This document shows positions 6,577 to 15,988 of a DNA stretch of 64,000 nucleotides, piece after piece. The position numbers and the translations under genes were made by a program. The stretch is taken from positions 1-64,000 of the forward strand of contig JAWWAY010000008.1 of NCBI GenBank assembly GCA_033721235.1, read 5' to 3'. Each line of letters begins with the position of its first letter. The first letter of the stretch is position 1. The notes under the pieces are model-generated. The model saw only the letters and a program-made list of their open reading frames with translations, did not search any database and was not told the DNA's origin. The stretch comes from UBA5078 sp033721235 (GTDB lineage: Bacteria; Pseudomonadota; Gammaproteobacteria; Pseudomonadales; Pseudohongiellaceae).

Positions 6577-8232
6577 CTAGTCTCCAACTACCACCAAGGC
6601 GTCAACGTCTTTACGCATGAGCAGGGCTCGCACTCTGGCCAACAAAGTATTTAGAGCAAGAGGCACAACTTTCTTATTATGATCGATGGTTTGAGCGACG
6701 CTAGTAAGATAGCAGCGCAGGCCTTTATCGAGAAGCTTCTGTTGCATTTCCATTGCGGCTTTCTTTGCTTTCTTACCGGATACATAGCGTACTGGAATAC
6801 GACCATCGCCATCGATAGCACGGCTTAAATATTCCGATACATATCCTCTCGAAATTTCCGCACCACCAAGCATAGGAGCAAAGTTCACTTCGTTAATAAT
6901 CGCTCCGCTCTTAAACCAAGGGATAGAAATGTCTTCACAAATAATGTCAACACCTGCCGTGTTAAGACCAAACAGTGCTGCGGCATCTATTGCAATTCTA
7001 ATATTCTCTGGATGAATGGTTCTGGTGACCTCTTCATCTACACCTCCCCACAGTGTAGACTCTATTCTTCTTAAAGGTACCTTCTCTCCCTCTTTAGGGA
7101 TGCTATCTAGAGTATGGCCTGCTCTCTTAATCGATTCCCTGGCCAAATCATCCATTGGCTCAATTTCACTTCGCATCCAAGGTGGCATTCTGCACTGCTT
7201 TTGTAACTCTTCATCGAGTAGGCTTAGAACAGTATTTTTGCCATTTCCAACTACGGACATAGCATTTCGACGAACAGCATAAAGCATTTGTCCGCCAGTT
7301 ATGAAAACACGATGGCATACCCCTTCCACCTGTTTCTCTACCAAAACTCTCTTGGAAGGAGATAGCTTCTTGGCAGACTCGAATGCCGCTATGAGTGCAT
7401 TGTCGTCGCTAATATCGACTGTAACCCCTTCTCCTCTCTCTAGATCGTTAGGTTTAATAACTACCGGATACTTTAAATACAGCGCGGCTTTTTGAGCTGA
7501 TTTTTTGTCACCTACTACTTTATGTTTAGGCGCGGGAAGCCCAGCGTTTCTAAGAAAATTAGCAGTAGCAGTTTTGCTTTGAGAAAGACGAAGCGCTATC
7601 GCTGAGTCGAGATCGGTAACACTGCGATCGAGTCTAATAGCCTTACTTCCCCACCCTAATAAATAGGCGCCCAAACCGATATGCCTGTAAGGTATCCTAG
7701 CTTCATGAGCATAGCGCAATATTTGCATTGTCGACTTTCCGCTTGGAAAGCTTTTCTTTATTGGGCTAATAACCTTTTCCATAATCATTTCGTAAAACTT
7801 GTTCTGGTTTTTCTCTGTAAGCTCATTTTCTAGCATCCAGTTACACAACCTTAAACAAGTGTTATACATAAACTTGAAGATATCTTTTGGTGCTTCGTCA
7901 ATCTCGAAATAACGAATTTTAACTTTGTACATTCGTTTTTCAGAGGACACGCGAGACACTTCGTCTATGCGAGGCTTTTCGAAAACAGGCAAACCACTTT
8001 GCTGAAACAACACTTCGGCTAAAGCAAACATGCAGTTGAGATATTGTCTGGCATTAGTATGCTCAGTTGTATCAATACCATCTCTTAGCTTGCTCCTTGG
8101 AATTAAAAGAGCTCTTTCATTCCAATCTCTTAAAGTATCCAGTCCGGCGATTTCCTTTCCAGGTACTTCAAACGTCATATCCAAAAAATGAGTATGACCG
8201 TTACCAAGTTCGATACCATATTGCGCTTTCAT
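6577..8232 (-). CDS. ATP-grasp ligase related to the cyanophycin synthetase ATP-grasp half, without Mur ligase
   Basis: A 551-residue protein. Residues 1-205 resemble the N-terminal part of CphA-type enzymes (ILRYAHEARIPYRHIG, then YLLGWGSKAIRLDRSVTD). Residues 205-470 form an ATP-grasp fold: KTATANFLRNAGLPAP, the ATP lysine strand KYPVVIKPND (254-263), VLVEKQVEGVCHRVF, VVGNGKNTVLSLL, and the metal-binding INEVNFAPMLGG (446-457). After GRIPVRYVSG (478-487), where CphA enters its Mur-ligase P-loop (G-T-N-G-K-T), this protein reads GKKAKKAA and stops 64 residues later after KDVDALVVVGD. The Mur ligase is therefore absent and its P-loop eroded. It starts 24 bp after the glmS stop, so glmU-glmS-ligase is probably one operon. 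An ATP-dependent carboxylate-amine ligase is inferred; the substrate is unknown. Confidence 0.8.
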   Translation of the reverse strand: MKAQYGIELGNGHTHFLDMTFEVPGKEIAGLDTLRDWNERALLIPRSKLRDGIDTTEHTNARQYLNCMFALAEVLFQQSGLPVFEKPRIDEVSRVSSEKRMYKVKIRYFEIDEAPKDIFKFMYNTCLRLCNWMLENELTEKNQNKFYEMIMEKVISPIKKSFPSGKSTMQILRYAHEARIPYRHIGLGAYLLGWGSKAIRLDRSVTDLDSAIALRLSQSKTATANFLRNAGLPAPKHKVVGDKKSAQKAALYLKYPVVIKPNDLERGEGVTVDISDDNALIAAFESAKKLSPSKRVLVEKQVEGVCHRVFITGGQMLYAVRRNAMSVVGNGKNTVLSLLDEELQKQCRMPPWMRSEIEPMDDLARESIKRAGHTLDSIPKEGEKVPLRRIESTLWGGVDEEVTRTIHPENIRIAIDAAALFGLNTAGVDIICEDISIPWFKSGAIINEVNFAPMLGGAEISRGYVSEYLSRAIDGDGRIPVRYVSGKKAKKAAMEMQQKLLDKGLRCYLTSVAQTIDHNKKVVPLALNTLLARVRALLMRKDVDALVVVGD

Positions 8233-8256
8233 CGGTTCTCGGGGCCTCGGGGGTAT

Positions 8257-10092
8257 CTACTCGACCGTAACTGACTTGGCTAGATTCCGAGGATGATCTA
8301 CGTCGGTTCCTTTATATATAGCGACATGGTAGGAGAGCAATTGAAGTGGGATAGTGTAAATAATAGGTGCGAGCACATCTGGAACCGATGGTACATTCAA
8401 GACCTTCATATTCTTGTCATTCTCGAAGCCACTGGATTCATCAGCAAATACAATTAATTCACCACCTCGTGCGCTCACCTCGGCAAGGTTTCCCTTAAGT
8501 TTACCGAGCAATTCGTCGTTGGGTGCTACGGCAATTACTGGCATTTCCTTGTCTACCAAAGCTAGCGGCCCATGCTTTAGTTCGCCCGCAGGATAAGCTT
8601 CGGCATGAATATAGGATATTTCTTTTATCTTCAGAGCACCCTCTTTGGCCACGGGATATTGTATGCCTCGACCTAAGAACAGAGCGTGGTTCTTGTTCAT
8701 GAAGTCTTCAGATAACTCTTGAATTTGCTTGTCCATTTCAAGAGTCTTAGCTAGGTGTTCGGGTAGCGAGTTTAGCTGTTGGACATACTTAGTTTCTTCT
8801 TTCTCGGCTAGCCCTGTTCTTCTAGCTAAGGCTAAAGTGAGAATAAGTAGGGCGCAAAGCTGTGTTGTAAATGCTTTAGTGGAAGCAACACCTATCTCTC
8901 TTCCAGCATTGGTCAAAAGGCAAATATCAGACTCTCGCACCAAAGAGCTTGTTGCTACATTGCAAATAGCTAGAGTACCGACATAGGTTTTTTCCTGTGC
9001 GTAGCGCAGTGCGGCGAGTGTATCGGCGGTCTCGCCGGACTGAGAGATCGTTACTAATAAAGTGCCTGGTTGAACTATTATGTTGCGATATCGATAGTCA
9101 CTGGCTATATCGACTTGGCAGGACAGCTTCGCAATATTTTCTAACCAGTATTTCGTAATCATACCTGCATGAAAGCTAGTACCGCAGGCGACTATTTGAA
9201 CGTTTGTTACTTTATCAAATATTGCTTTTGCTTTTACGCCAAATGATTCTTCAAGAACATGAGTATCACTTATTCTACCACTTAAGGTATCACGCACTAC
9301 TGTTGCTTGTTCGTGTATTTCCTTAAGCATAAAGTGGCTATAACTACCTTTCTCTACTGCGGCGAGCTCACTGGTTATTTTAGTGACTTGCCGGTCGACT
9401 TTTTTACCGCCATTCCAAATAGTTCTTTTCTTTAGAGTGATTTCGGCAATATCACCCTCTTCTAGATAAACAAAGCGATCGGTAACTTGACCGAGGGCTA
9501 ATGCATCGGAGGCTACAAAGTTTTCTCCAATACCAACTCCAATAACTAGTGGGCTTCCGCTTCTAGCTACGATAATGCAATCGGGATCTTCGCGATCAAT
9601 CACGCAAAGGCCATAGGCACCGTGCAAGAGCGTGACTACGTACTTAACCGCTTCCAGCAATGAAATGTCTTGTTTCTGCATTTCTCTGTGCAGCAGGTGA
9701 ACGACTACTTCGGTATCGGTTTCAGAGCGGAAAGTATAGCCTTGAGATATGAGTTCTTTTTTTAGCGTTACATGGTTCTCTATTATGCCGTTGTGCACAA
9801 GAGCGAGAGTAGAATGGGACAGATGTGGGTGAGCGTTGTCTTCGGTAGGCTCACCGTGGGTAGCCCAGCGGGTATGAGCTATGCCTACTTTCCCAGCAAA
9901 GGCGCGCTGTGCTAAAGAGGCTTCGAGCTTTTCAACTTTCCCGATAGCCTTTATACAGTCCAGCTCTTTGCTTTTGGAGTCTATAAGCGCCATACCGGCT
10001 GAGTCGTAGCCTCTATACTCAAGCCGCTTTAATCCTTCAATTAAAATGCCTGAAACATCCCTTTGGGCAATAGCGCCTACAATGCCGCACAT
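8257..10092 (-). CDS. glmS: Glutamine-fructose-6-phosphate aminotransferase (isomerizing)
   Basis: A 611-residue cytoplasmic enzyme making glucosamine-6-phosphate from fructose-6-phosphate and glutamine, the first step towards UDP-GlcNAc. The start is set at ATG 10092 because the mature enzyme must begin MCGIVGA, with Cys1 as the glutaminase nucleophile; the upstream in-frame extension is not part of the protein. The glutaminase domain spans about 1-220 (HTRWATHGEP, GYDSAGMA). Two SIS isomerase domains follow (CGTSFHAGMITKYWLE; ISQSGETADTLAALR; GREIGVASTKAFTTQ). The C-terminus is NLAKSVTVE, matching the conserved LAKSVTVE ending. It lies 20 bp downstream of glmU. Confidence 0.98.
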   Translation of the reverse strand: MCGIVGAIAQRDVSGILIEGLKRLEYRGYDSAGMALIDSKSKELDCIKAIGKVEKLEASLAQRAFAGKVGIAHTRWATHGEPTEDNAHPHLSHSTLALVHNGIIENHVTLKKELISQGYTFRSETDTEVVVHLLHREMQKQDISLLEAVKYVVTLLHGAYGLCVIDREDPDCIIVARSGSPLVIGVGIGENFVASDALALGQVTDRFVYLEEGDIAEITLKKRTIWNGGKKVDRQVTKITSELAAVEKGSYSHFMLKEIHEQATVVRDTLSGRISDTHVLEESFGVKAKAIFDKVTNVQIVACGTSFHAGMITKYWLENIAKLSCQVDIASDYRYRNIIVQPGTLLVTISQSGETADTLAALRYAQEKTYVGTLAICNVATSSLVRESDICLLTNAGREIGVASTKAFTTQLCALLILTLALARRTGLAEKEETKYVQQLNSLPEHLAKTLEMDKQIQELSEDFMNKNHALFLGRGIQYPVAKEGALKIKEISYIHAEAYPAGELKHGPLALVDKEMPVIAVAPNDELLGKLKGNLAEVSARGGELIVFADESSGFENDKNMKVLNVPSVPDVLAPIIYTIPLQLLSYHVAIYKGTDVDHPRNLAKSVTVE

Positions 10093-10112
10093 AATAGTCC
10101 TCGTTTTCTGCT

Positions 10113-11492
10113 TTATTTTTTGACTGGTCGTTTCCAACCACTAATGGATCGTTGTTTGGCACGTGCAACGGCCAAGCTATCTTCCTCTACATCAGCTGTA
10201 ATGATTGAACCAGCGCCTATGGTTGCACCTTTTCCTAGAGTCACGGGAGCTACAAGTGCCGTATTAGAGCCAACGAATACACCGTCTTTAATTATGGTTT
10301 TGAATTTATTTACGCCGTCATAATTACAAGTAATGGTGCCAGCACCAATATTCACGTTCTCACCGAGCTCGGAATCCCCCACATAGCTAAGATGATTAAC
10401 TTTAGACCCGATGCCAATATTAGCCTTCTTGGTCTCAACAAAATTTCCAATCTTGGCGTTCTTGGCTAAGCGGGTACCAGGGCGTAACCTCGCAAACGGT
10501 CCAATCTGGCACTCCTGTGCAATATTGGTATCTTCTATATGTGAGTTGGCGTGAATATGGACATCATTGCCAATGACAGCGTCTTTCAAATAAACATTTG
10601 AAGCAATACGTACACGGTCGCCCAATATGACGTGGCCTTCTATTACGGCATTAACATCTATCTCGACGTCACGGCCACACTCTAATTTGCCGCGAATATC
10701 GATTCGTTTTGGATCTGCGAGGCTAACACCGCGTAGCAGAAGATCGTTAGCCTGCTGCAGCTGGAACTGGCGCTCTACAATCGCCAGTTGTTGCCGGTTA
10801 TTAACGCCTAATACCTCTGTTTCGTCTTCTGTGACTTCGGCACTGACTTGCACCTGATCGGATACAGCCATAGCGAGTATGTCCGTGAGATAGTACTCGC
10901 CTTGTGCATTATTATTCTTTAGTCGATCTATCCAGCCGTGAAGCTGGCTAGCAGGTGCGGCCAGTATGCCGGTATTCGTTTCTTTTATGAGTTTTTGCTG
11001 CTCATTGGCGTCTTTTTCTTCGACTATCGCTATGGGTTGATTCGCAGCATTGCGGATAATGCGACCTAGGCCATAGGGGTTTTGGCTAAGTACACTGAGG
11101 ATAGCTAGGCGGCTATCGCCGGCGCTTTCCAGCAGGGTGCTGAGAGTCGAAGGGGCTATAAGGGGTACATCGGCATAGAGTACTAGAACAGTGGCGTTCT
11201 GAGGTATTGCCGGTAGAGCCTGTTTTACCGCATGGCCGGTGCCGAGCTGCTGCTCCTGCAGGGACCAATGAATATCGCTGTCGTCTATTACGCTGCGTAT
11301 TTTCTCAGCCTGGAAGCCAACAACCACATGAATTCTGGTGGCGCACAGTGTGCGGGCACAGTCTATGACATGCCTAAGCATAGGCTTGCCAGCAACTTTA
11401 TGGAGAACTTTTGGAGTATCAGAATACATGCGCGTGCCCTTGCCCGCGGCGAGTATTACTACGTCTAATTCTTGGCTAGTGCGCTCGTTCAT
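10113..11492 (-). CDS. glmU: Bifunctional UDP-GlcNAc pyrophosphorylase / glucosamine-1-P acetyltransferase
   Basis: A 459-residue bifunctional enzyme. It acetylates glucosamine-1-phosphate and then transfers UMP to give UDP-GlcNAc for peptidoglycan and LPS. The N-terminal nucleotidyltransferase domain has the signature ILAAGKGTRMYSDTPKVLH (residues 13-31). The C-terminal half is a left-handed beta-helix with hexapeptide repeats (GDRVRIASNVYLKDAVIG, ARLRPGTRL, NIGAGTITCNYDG). Length matches the family (E. coli 456). It is the first gene of the glmU-glmS-ligase operon; the 135 bp up to atpC holds the atp terminator and presumably the glmU promoter, though I see no strong -35/-10 pair. Confidence 0.98.
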   Translation of the reverse strand: MNERTSQELDVVILAAGKGTRMYSDTPKVLHKVAGKPMLRHVIDCARTLCATRIHVVVGFQAEKIRSVIDDSDIHWSLQEQQLGTGHAVKQALPAIPQNATVLVLYADVPLIAPSTLSTLLESAGDSRLAILSVLSQNPYGLGRIIRNAANQPIAIVEEKDANEQQKLIKETNTGILAAPASQLHGWIDRLKNNNAQGEYYLTDILAMAVSDQVQVSAEVTEDETEVLGVNNRQQLAIVERQFQLQQANDLLLRGVSLADPKRIDIRGKLECGRDVEIDVNAVIEGHVILGDRVRIASNVYLKDAVIGNDVHIHANSHIEDTNIAQECQIGPFARLRPGTRLAKNAKIGNFVETKKANIGIGSKVNHLSYVGDSELGENVNIGAGTITCNYDGVNKFKTIIKDGVFVGSNTALVAPVTLGKGATIGAGSIITADVEEDSLAVARAKQRSISGWKRPVKK

Positions 11493-11572
11493 AGAGTCCG
11501 TTTCTTCTTTAACATAGACGCTCTATCTTAACTGACAATGCTCTTTGATGCTTATATCGATTGTAATTTGAC

Positions 11573-11605
11573 ATAAAAAAAGGGCGGCTAATGCCACCCT
11601 TTTAT
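11573..11605 (-). terminator. Rho-independent terminator of the atp operon
   Basis: On the minus strand, GGGTGGC, loop ATTA, GCCGCCC forms a 7-bp GC-rich stem with one G-U pair, flanked by A and T runs and followed by seven T residues. It lies 23 nt past the atpC stop and before glmU. Confidence 0.9.
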
Positions 11606-11627
11606 GTGTTACGCGAAACAGTTTGGG

Positions 11628-12041
11628 CTACTTGCGCATCTGTCTTAGAGCTCGTAGTTGCGCTGTTGCTTCAGCTAGTTGAGCCGCCGCAGTAGAATAC
11701 TCGAATTCAGCATTCTTATCGGCGATTGCATCATTAGCATCGTCAATGGCTTTTTGTGCTGCTGACTCGTTCAAGTCGTCAGCCCTTATAGCCGTATCAG
11801 CCAATACCGTAACGATACCGCCCTGCACTTCCAAGAAGCCACCGGATACGTAGTAAACTCGTTCAGTACCATCTTGGCAGACAATGCGAACCGGCCCCGG
11901 AATTAGAGCCGTGAGCAAAGGCGCGTGGCCCGGCGCAACACCAAGGTCACCCAAGGTGCCGGTCGCTACCAGAATCTCTACTAAACCAGAGAATATCTGT
12001 TCTTCGGCGCTTACGATGTCACAGTGTAATGTCATGGCCAT
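11628..12041 (-). CDS. atpC: F1Fo ATP synthase subunit epsilon
   Basis: A 137-residue epsilon subunit of the F1 central stalk. The N-terminal beta-sandwich begins MTLHCDIVSAEEQIFSG and contains GDLGVAPGHAPLLTAL. The C-terminal helical hairpin (residues about 90-135, rich in Ala and ending LRALRQMRK) can inhibit ATP hydrolysis in this family. It is the last gene of the atp operon, 14 bp after atpD, and is followed by the operon terminator. A start at residue 3 (Met-Thr-Leu) is also possible. Confidence 0.97.
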   Translation of the reverse strand: MAMTLHCDIVSAEEQIFSGLVEILVATGTLGDLGVAPGHAPLLTALIPGPVRIVCQDGTERVYYVSGGFLEVQGGIVTVLADTAIRADDLNESAAQKAIDDANDAIADKNAEFEYSTAAAQLAEATAQLRALRQMRK

Positions 12042-12055
12042 AACTTAGATCTCAA

Positions 12056-13453
12056 TTACAGGTTTTTGGCTTTAGCAACGGCTTCGTCGATGCTTCCAAC
12101 CATGTTAAAGGCTTGCTCAGGAATGTCGTCATACTGACCTTCCAGAATGCCCTTAAAGCCGGCAATCGTATCTTTCAAAGGTACATATTTTCCTGGTGTG
12201 TTGGTAAAGATCTCTGCCACAAAGAATGGTTGTGACAAGAAGCGTTGGATCTTACGTGCACGAGATACAGTCTGCTTGTCTTCTTCTGACAGCTCGTCCA
12301 TACCCAAAATTGCGATGATGTCTTTCAGCTCTTTATAGCGCTGAAGTACAGACTGTACACCACGTGCAACATCATAGTGCTCTTGACCAATAACGAGCGG
12401 GTCAAGCTGACGTGATGTGGAGTCTAGTGGATCGATCGCTGGGTAAATACCAAGCTCAGCAATTGAGCGCGAAAGTACAACAGTCGCATCCAAGTGAGCG
12501 AAGGTTGTTGCTGGCGATGGGTCAGTCAAGTCATCGGCAGGTACGTATACGGCTTGGATAGACGTAATAGAGCCCGTCTTAGTAGACGTAATACGCTCTT
12601 GCAATACACCCATTTCTTCAGCCAGTGTTGGCTGATAACCTACCGCAGAAGGCATACGACCCAATAGGGCTGATACTTCTGTACCGGCAAGTGTATAACG
12701 GTAGATGTTATCGACGAAGAACAGTACGTCACGGCCTTCATCACGGAACTTCTCGGCCATAGTTAGACCAGTCAGTGCTACACGTAGACGGTTACCGGGC
12801 GGCTCATTCATCTGGCCGTATACCATCGATACTTTAGAGTCTTGCATGTTCTCTAGATCGATAACTTTAGATTCCTGCATTTCGTGGTAGAAGTCGTTAC
12901 CCTCACGAGTACGCTCACCCACACCAGCGAATACGGATAGACCACTGTGTGCCTTAGCGATGTTGTTAATAAGCTCCATCATATTAACGGTCTTACCAAC
13001 ACCAGCACCACCGAAGAGACCAACTTTACCGCCCTTTGCGAAAGGACAAATCAAGTCGATAACCTTAATACCAGTTTCTAGCAATTCGTTAGACGCTGAC
13101 AACTCATCGTAGGCAGGCGCTTTACGGTGAATAGGCATACGCTCTTTTTCACCAATGGCTCCGCGCTCATCGATTGGGTTGCCCAATACATCCATGATGC
13201 GGCCTAGTGTTTCGGTACCTACTGGTACAGAAATAGGAGCACCTGAATCTGATACGTTTAGGCCGCGAGAAAGACCTTCAGTACTTCCCATAGCAATGGT
13301 ACGAACTACGCCGTCGCCTAACTGCTGCTGTACTTCTAGCGTGGTTTCTTTACCTTCGACGTGTAGTGCATCGTACACCTTAGGGACTGCATCCCCAGGA
13401 AACTGTACGTCTATCACCGCGCCGATAATTTGAACGATACGACCGCTACTCAT
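12056..13453 (-). CDS. atpD: F1Fo ATP synthase subunit beta
   Basis: A 465-residue catalytic subunit of F1, carrying the ATP-synthesising sites. The P-loop GLFGGAGVGKTVNMMEL lies at about residues 148-164. GERTREGNDFYHEM holds the catalytic Glu region, and the Walker B strand is DVLFFVDNIYRYTLAG. The conserved DELSEEDK (the DELSEED lever that contacts gamma) is at about 396-403. Length and motifs are fully typical. It is separated from atpG by 85 bp, the longest internal gap in the operon; I see no convincing promoter or hairpin in that gap. Confidence 0.98.
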   Translation of the reverse strand: MSSGRIVQIIGAVIDVQFPGDAVPKVYDALHVEGKETTLEVQQQLGDGVVRTIAMGSTEGLSRGLNVSDSGAPISVPVGTETLGRIMDVLGNPIDERGAIGEKERMPIHRKAPAYDELSASNELLETGIKVIDLICPFAKGGKVGLFGGAGVGKTVNMMELINNIAKAHSGLSVFAGVGERTREGNDFYHEMQESKVIDLENMQDSKVSMVYGQMNEPPGNRLRVALTGLTMAEKFRDEGRDVLFFVDNIYRYTLAGTEVSALLGRMPSAVGYQPTLAEEMGVLQERITSTKTGSITSIQAVYVPADDLTDPSPATTFAHLDATVVLSRSIAELGIYPAIDPLDSTSRQLDPLVIGQEHYDVARGVQSVLQRYKELKDIIAILGMDELSEEDKQTVSRARKIQRFLSQPFFVAEIFTNTPGKYVPLKDTIAGFKGILEGQYDDIPEQAFNMVGSIDEAVAKAKNL

Positions 13454-13538
13454 GTTCGGTTCCTCTTAAGGTCTAAATTCCAGATTCTTGCTGAATTCGT
13501 GTTAAAAAATTATTTAAATCGCTTCGGCTGCATTCCGT

Positions 13539-14399
13539 TTATACGGCAGCAGCACCGCCGACAATCTCTGACAACTCCTGAGTGATAGAAGCTTGACGGG
13601 CTTTGTTGTAAACCAAGCCTAGCGCTTCAATCAGGTCACCGGCATTATCTGTGGCATTTTTCATTGCCATCATTCGCGCGGCTTGCTCACAGGCGTTATT
13701 TTCAACGACTGCCTGATACACCTGAGACTCCACATAACGAAGCAATAAAGCATCAAGAAGTTCTTGTGCTTCGGGCTCGTAGATATAGTCCCAATGGTGC
13801 TTTAAGTCTTTATCGTCAGAGGCCTCTAGTGGTAGCAATTGAGCTAGCACTGGCTTCTGAGTCATTGTGTTAACGAAAGTGTTATTCACTATGAAGAGCT
13901 TATCGATGCTGCCATCGGAAAACTTATCTAACATCACTTTCACCGCACCAATAACGTCTTCTAGTTTTGGTGTGTCGCCAAGGTCTCTTACTGACGCGAC
14001 AACATTGCCACCAAAACTATTGAAGAAGGACGCCGCTTTGGCACCTACAACACAAAGGTCGATTTCGACGTCTTGTGTTTTGTATTCCATCATGCTTTTC
14101 ACGACAGTCTTAAACGTATTAACGTTCAAACCGCCGCATAAACCGCGATCAGAAGAAACCACGATGTAGCCAACGCGTTTCACTTCTCGCTCGTCAAAAT
14201 AAGCGTGATGGTACTCTGGGGTAGCGTTTGCCACATGCCCAATCACTTCACGAATGCGCGTGGCGTAGGGCTTACCTACGGCCATGCGATCCTGAGCTTT
14301 GCGCATCTTACTGGCAGCCACCATCTCCATGGCACTGGTAATCTTTTGCGTGTTCTTAATGCTGGAGATTTTCGTTCTAATCTCTTTGCCAACAGCCAT
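13539..14399 (-). CDS. atpG: F1Fo ATP synthase subunit gamma
   Basis: A 286-residue rotor shaft of F1. The N-terminal helix carries the family signature KEIRTKISSIKNTQKIT followed by AMEMVAASKMRKAQD. The C-terminal helix ends KARQASITQELSEIVGGA, also a family signature. The middle Rossmann-like part contains SSDRGLCGGLNVN. The length equals that of E. coli gamma (287). It sits 20 bp after atpA. Confidence 0.98.
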   Translation of the reverse strand: MAVGKEIRTKISSIKNTQKITSAMEMVAASKMRKAQDRMAVGKPYATRIREVIGHVANATPEYHHAYFDEREVKRVGYIVVSSDRGLCGGLNVNTFKTVVKSMMEYKTQDVEIDLCVVGAKAASFFNSFGGNVVASVRDLGDTPKLEDVIGAVKVMLDKFSDGSIDKLFIVNNTFVNTMTQKPVLAQLLPLEASDDKDLKHHWDYIYEPEAQELLDALLLRYVESQVYQAVVENNACEQAARMMAMKNATDNAGDLIEALGLVYNKARQASITQELSEIVGGAAAV

Positions 14400-14419
14400 A
14401 ACTCACCGTATCTTTTAAA

Positions 14420-15964
14420 TTACCAAGTCTGAGTAGATTTAAACTTCTCGATTGTTGCTTTCAACTGACCAGCAATTTCATCGTTGAAGTCACCTTTCTC
14501 GTTGATCTTGGCCAACAGATCAGCGTGCTCACTGTTAGCATAGGAAAGTAGCGCCTTCTCGAAGGCAACAATTTTCTCTAGCTCAACATCTTTCAAGAAG
14601 CCTTCGTTAGCCGCGAACAATACCAATGCCATTTCAGCAACTGATTGTGGCGAGTACTGTGATTGCTTCATTAGCTCTGTTACGCGCTGACCGTGCTCTA
14701 GTTGCGCACGTGTCGCATCGTCTAGGTCAGAAGCGAACTGGGCGAACGCTGCCAATTCACGGTATTGAGCCAGTGCGATACGGATACCACCACCAAGCTT
14801 CTTAATGATCTTCGTTTGTGCCGAACCACCCACACGCGATACCGATAGACCGGCGTTAATCGCTGGACGAATACCGGCGTTAAAGAGGTCGCTCTCTAGG
14901 AAGATCTGACCGTCTGTAATCGAAATTACGTTAGTAGGTACGAAAGCAGATACGTCACCGGCTTGAGTCTCAATGATAGGCAGAGCAGTCAAAGAACCTG
15001 TCTTACCTTTTACTTCACCGTTCGTGAACTTTTCTACATACTCGGCGTTTACGCGAGACGCTCTCTCCAATAGACGAGAGTGCAAATAGAAAACGTCACC
15101 TGGGTAAGCTTCACGGCCTGGTGGACGACGTAGAAGTAGAGAGATTTGACGATAAGCCCAAGCTTGTTTAGTCAAGTCATCATAAATGATTAGGGCATCT
15201 TCACCGCGGTCACGGTAGTACTCACCCATTGAACAACCAGAGTAAGGAGCAATGAACTGCATTGAAGCAGGGTCAGAAGCACTGGCCGCTACTACTGTTG
15301 TGTACTCCATGGCGCCATGCTCTTCGAGCTTGCTTACCACTTGAGCGATAGACGATTGTTTTTGACCAACCGCTACGTAAATACACTTAACGTTTTTGCC
15401 TTTCTGGTTGATGATGGCATCAACAGCTACTGCTGTTTTACCTACCTGACGGTCACCAATGATTAGCTCACGTTGTCCACGGCCGATTGGTACCATGGAG
15501 TCAATTGCTTTCAGACCTGTTTGTACTGGTTGGTCAACCGATTGACGAGCAATTACGCCTGGCGCTACTTTCTCAACTGGAGAAGATAGCTTAGCGTTGA
15601 TAGCGCCTTTACCGTCGATTGGCTTACCTAGTGCGTCTACTACGCGACCTTCCATTTCTGGGCCAATTGGCACTTCAAGGATTCGCTTAGTACAACGGGC
15701 TGTTTGGCCTTCGGCCAGTGACTTATAGTCACCTAGTACAACAGCACCAACGGAATCTCTTTCAAGGTTAAGCGCCATACCAAAGACGCCACCTTCGAAC
15801 TCGATCATCTCGCCATACATTACGTCATCGAGGCCGTGAATCCGGATAATACCGTCGGATACACTTACGATTGTGCCTTCGTTTTTCGCTTGCACGGAAA
15901 CATCGAGGTTATCGATTCGCTGCTTAATAATTTCACTGATTTCTGATGGATTCAGTTGTTGCAT
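14420..15964 (-). CDS. atpA: F1Fo ATP synthase subunit alpha
   Basis: A 514-residue non-catalytic nucleotide-binding subunit of F1. It begins MQQLNPSEISEIIKQRI, the conserved N-terminal helix. The P-loop is IIGDRQVGKTAVAVD (about 168-182), and the Walker B region is DALIIYDDLTKQAWAYRQ. The arginine finger lies in the segment SVSRVGGSAQTKIIKKLGG. Length matches E. coli (513). It is 24 bp downstream of atpH. Confidence 0.98.
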   Translation of the reverse strand: MQQLNPSEISEIIKQRIDNLDVSVQAKNEGTIVSVSDGIIRIHGLDDVMYGEMIEFEGGVFGMALNLERDSVGAVVLGDYKSLAEGQTARCTKRILEVPIGPEMEGRVVDALGKPIDGKGAINAKLSSPVEKVAPGVIARQSVDQPVQTGLKAIDSMVPIGRGQRELIIGDRQVGKTAVAVDAIINQKGKNVKCIYVAVGQKQSSIAQVVSKLEEHGAMEYTTVVAASASDPASMQFIAPYSGCSMGEYYRDRGEDALIIYDDLTKQAWAYRQISLLLRRPPGREAYPGDVFYLHSRLLERASRVNAEYVEKFTNGEVKGKTGSLTALPIIETQAGDVSAFVPTNVISITDGQIFLESDLFNAGIRPAINAGLSVSRVGGSAQTKIIKKLGGGIRIALAQYRELAAFAQFASDLDDATRAQLEHGQRVTELMKQSQYSPQSVAEMALVLFAANEGFLKDVELEKIVAFEKALLSYANSEHADLLAKINEKGDFNDEIAGQLKATIEKFKSTQTW

Positions 15965-15988
15965 GCTTTTTCCCTCATTCCCAGGTGT

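Noticed and set aside
10093..10137. N-terminal extension of glmS to the start at 10137
   Set aside because: GlmS needs Cys at position 1 after Met removal (MCGIVGA); the extension overlaps glmU and would block the active site.
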